From Gimesia chilikensis (GTDB lineage: Bacteria > Planctomycetota > Planctomycetia > Planctomycetales > Planctomycetaceae): a stretch of DNA of 64,000 nt. The notes beneath the pieces are model-generated. The model made no database searches and had not been told where the DNA came from. It saw only the letters and a program-made list of their open reading frames with translations. Both the position numbers and the translations under genes were made by a program. This document shows positions 63,076 through 64,000 of the stretch, one piece after another. Where the stretch lies: contig NZ_VTSR01000032.1 of NCBI RefSeq assembly GCF_008329715.1, positions 248,001 through 312,000 of the forward strand. The letters run 5' to 3'. Each line of letters starts with the position of its first letter. Position 1 is the first letter of the stretch.

Positions 63076-64000
63076 GTGGCCACGAACTTCGAGAAACTTC
63101 AGAAACTCCTTGAGGAACTGTTCCAACTGGATCAGGCCGATCTGGATTTCGGCATCTACCGGATCATGAACCAGAAGCGGGAAGAGGTCGTCCGTTTCTT
63201 GGAGAAGGACTTGCTGCCGCAGGTCAAAGAAGCGTTCAGCCACTACAAGTCGGCGGACAAGGCCACGCTTCAGAAGGAACTCGACAAAGCCATCGAACAA
63301 GCCAATGGTCTGGGTGTCGATCCCGAGACCACGACGAAGGTGAAGGATCTTCGTGAGCAGATGGCCGACTCCAGCGTCGATGTCACGGCATTGGAGAATG
63401 AGGTCTTCAGCCACCTGTTCAACTTCTTCCGCCGCTACTACCACGAGGGCGACTTCATCTCCCTACGGAGGTACAAGGAAGGCGTTTACGCAATTCCTTA
63501 TGAGGGCGAAGAGGTCAAGCTACACTGGGCCAACCACGACCAGTATTACGTCAAGAGCAGCGAATACTTCCGTGACTACATCTTCACCATGCCCTCGGGT
63601 AAGCGGGTACGAGTCCATCTGGTTGCTGCATCTTCCGAACAGGACAACAAGAAGGAGCAAGCAGGCAAGGAACGTCGTTTCGTCATCTGCGAAGAAGACC
63701 CGATCTATGAGGAGAATGGCGAACTCTTCATCCGGTTCGAGTACAAATCCGACAACGGCAAGAAGAAACAAGACGCTCTGAATCAGGAAGCCATCGAACG
63801 AGTCCTCAAGTCCGAAGGCTTTGAGGAGTGGACTCAGGAGTTGTCCAAGCCTGCCCCCACGAAGGCCAATCCGAAGCGAACGGTGCTGGAGAAGCACCTC
63901 ACTCAGTACACCGCCCGGAACACGTTCGACTATTTCATCCACAAGGACTTGGGCGGCTTTCTGCGGCGAGAACTCGACTTCTACATCAAGAACGAGGTGA
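63076..64000 (+). CDS. Adenine-specific DNA methyltransferase-like protein, N-terminal part (runs off window)
   Basis: A GTG start at 63076, two bases after the previous stop, opens a frame to the window end (308 codons seen). The N-terminus KLLEELFQLDQADLDFGIYR, then MNQKREEVVRFLEKDLLPQV, and later RNTFDYFIHKDLGGFLRREL, DFYIKNEV are the signature of large type III-like or DISARM-associated adenine methyltransferases. The catalytic DPPY-type motifs lie beyond the edge, so the assignment rests on the N-terminal region. Confidence 0.65.
   Translation, partial: MATNFEKLQKLLEELFQLDQADLDFGIYRIMNQKREEVVRFLEKDLLPQVKEAFSHYKSADKATLQKELDKAIEQANGLGVDPETTTKVKDLREQMADSSVDVTALENEVFSHLFNFFRRYYHEGDFISLRRYKEGVYAIPYEGEEVKLHWANHDQYYVKSSEYFRDYIFTMPSGKRVRVHLVAASSEQDNKKEQAGKERRFVICEEDPIYEENGELFIRFEYKSDNGKKKQDALNQEAIERVLKSEGFEEWTQELSKPAPTKANPKRTVLEKHLTQYTARNTFDYFIHKDLGGFLRRELDFYIKNEV

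Overview
The window looks like a chromosome segment of a planctomycete (Gimesia/Rubinisphaera-like). The evidence is family content: an alternative complex III pair with an extended-Tat molybdopterin subunit, a DUF1570 peptidase-like protein, a DUF1080-type protein, an ECF sigma factor overlapping a Ser/Thr kinase with a LamG-like tail, and a GYF_2 protein. Species is not determinable from sequence reading alone.

The left two thirds (1-37.7 kb) is chromosomal, gene-sparse and moderately AT-rich, with long non-coding gaps. It holds: ActB (cut by the window edge) and ActA; an SPW/VKOR membrane protein; a DUF1570 protein; a Tyr/Gly-rich secreted protein; a block of decayed genes (a frameshifted gene at 9753-10141 and a protein-L-isoaspartate methyltransferase remnant at 10893-11110); a phosphoketolase-acetate kinase operon; a succinate-semialdehyde dehydrogenase; two DUF892 ferritin-like paralogues around a FAD/Rieske oxidoreductase; small membrane proteins; a glutamate-synthase-like FMN protein; a 1775-residue CheB-CheR-PAS-GAF-histidine kinase-receiver protein; a zinc alcohol dehydrogenase with a small downstream gene; and a TolC-type channel next to a Tat-exported multicopper oxidase. 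The region mostly reads as fermentative, redox, stress and copper functions.

An insertion sequence (about 37814-39449) with imperfect terminal inverted repeats separates this from a genomic island. The island's left edge is marked by a factor-independent terminator and a 13-base match to the conserved tmRNA (ssrA) 3' end, suggesting integration into ssrA. The island (from about 39.5 kb to beyond the window) is more GC-rich and carries a tyrosine recombinase, an AlpA/excisionase-like protein, a RuvB-like ATPase, an ArdC-type antirestriction protein, a primase/replication-type protein with an elaborate RNA leader, and many small plasmid-type proteins.

The most striking island feature is a 12-base element, GGCACCCyCtAG, on the coding strand about 50-56 bases before the start codon of most of these genes, on both strands. 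It looks like a shared, undescribed promoter or leader element.

The right end is a probable defence region: a TIR-domain protein translationally coupled to an alpha/beta-hydrolase-DUF429 fusion; a palindromic operator in the divergent promoter; then a small MerR/excisionase-like regulator, an SNF2-type helicase, a nuclease-like protein and an adenine-methyltransferase-like protein that runs off the window.
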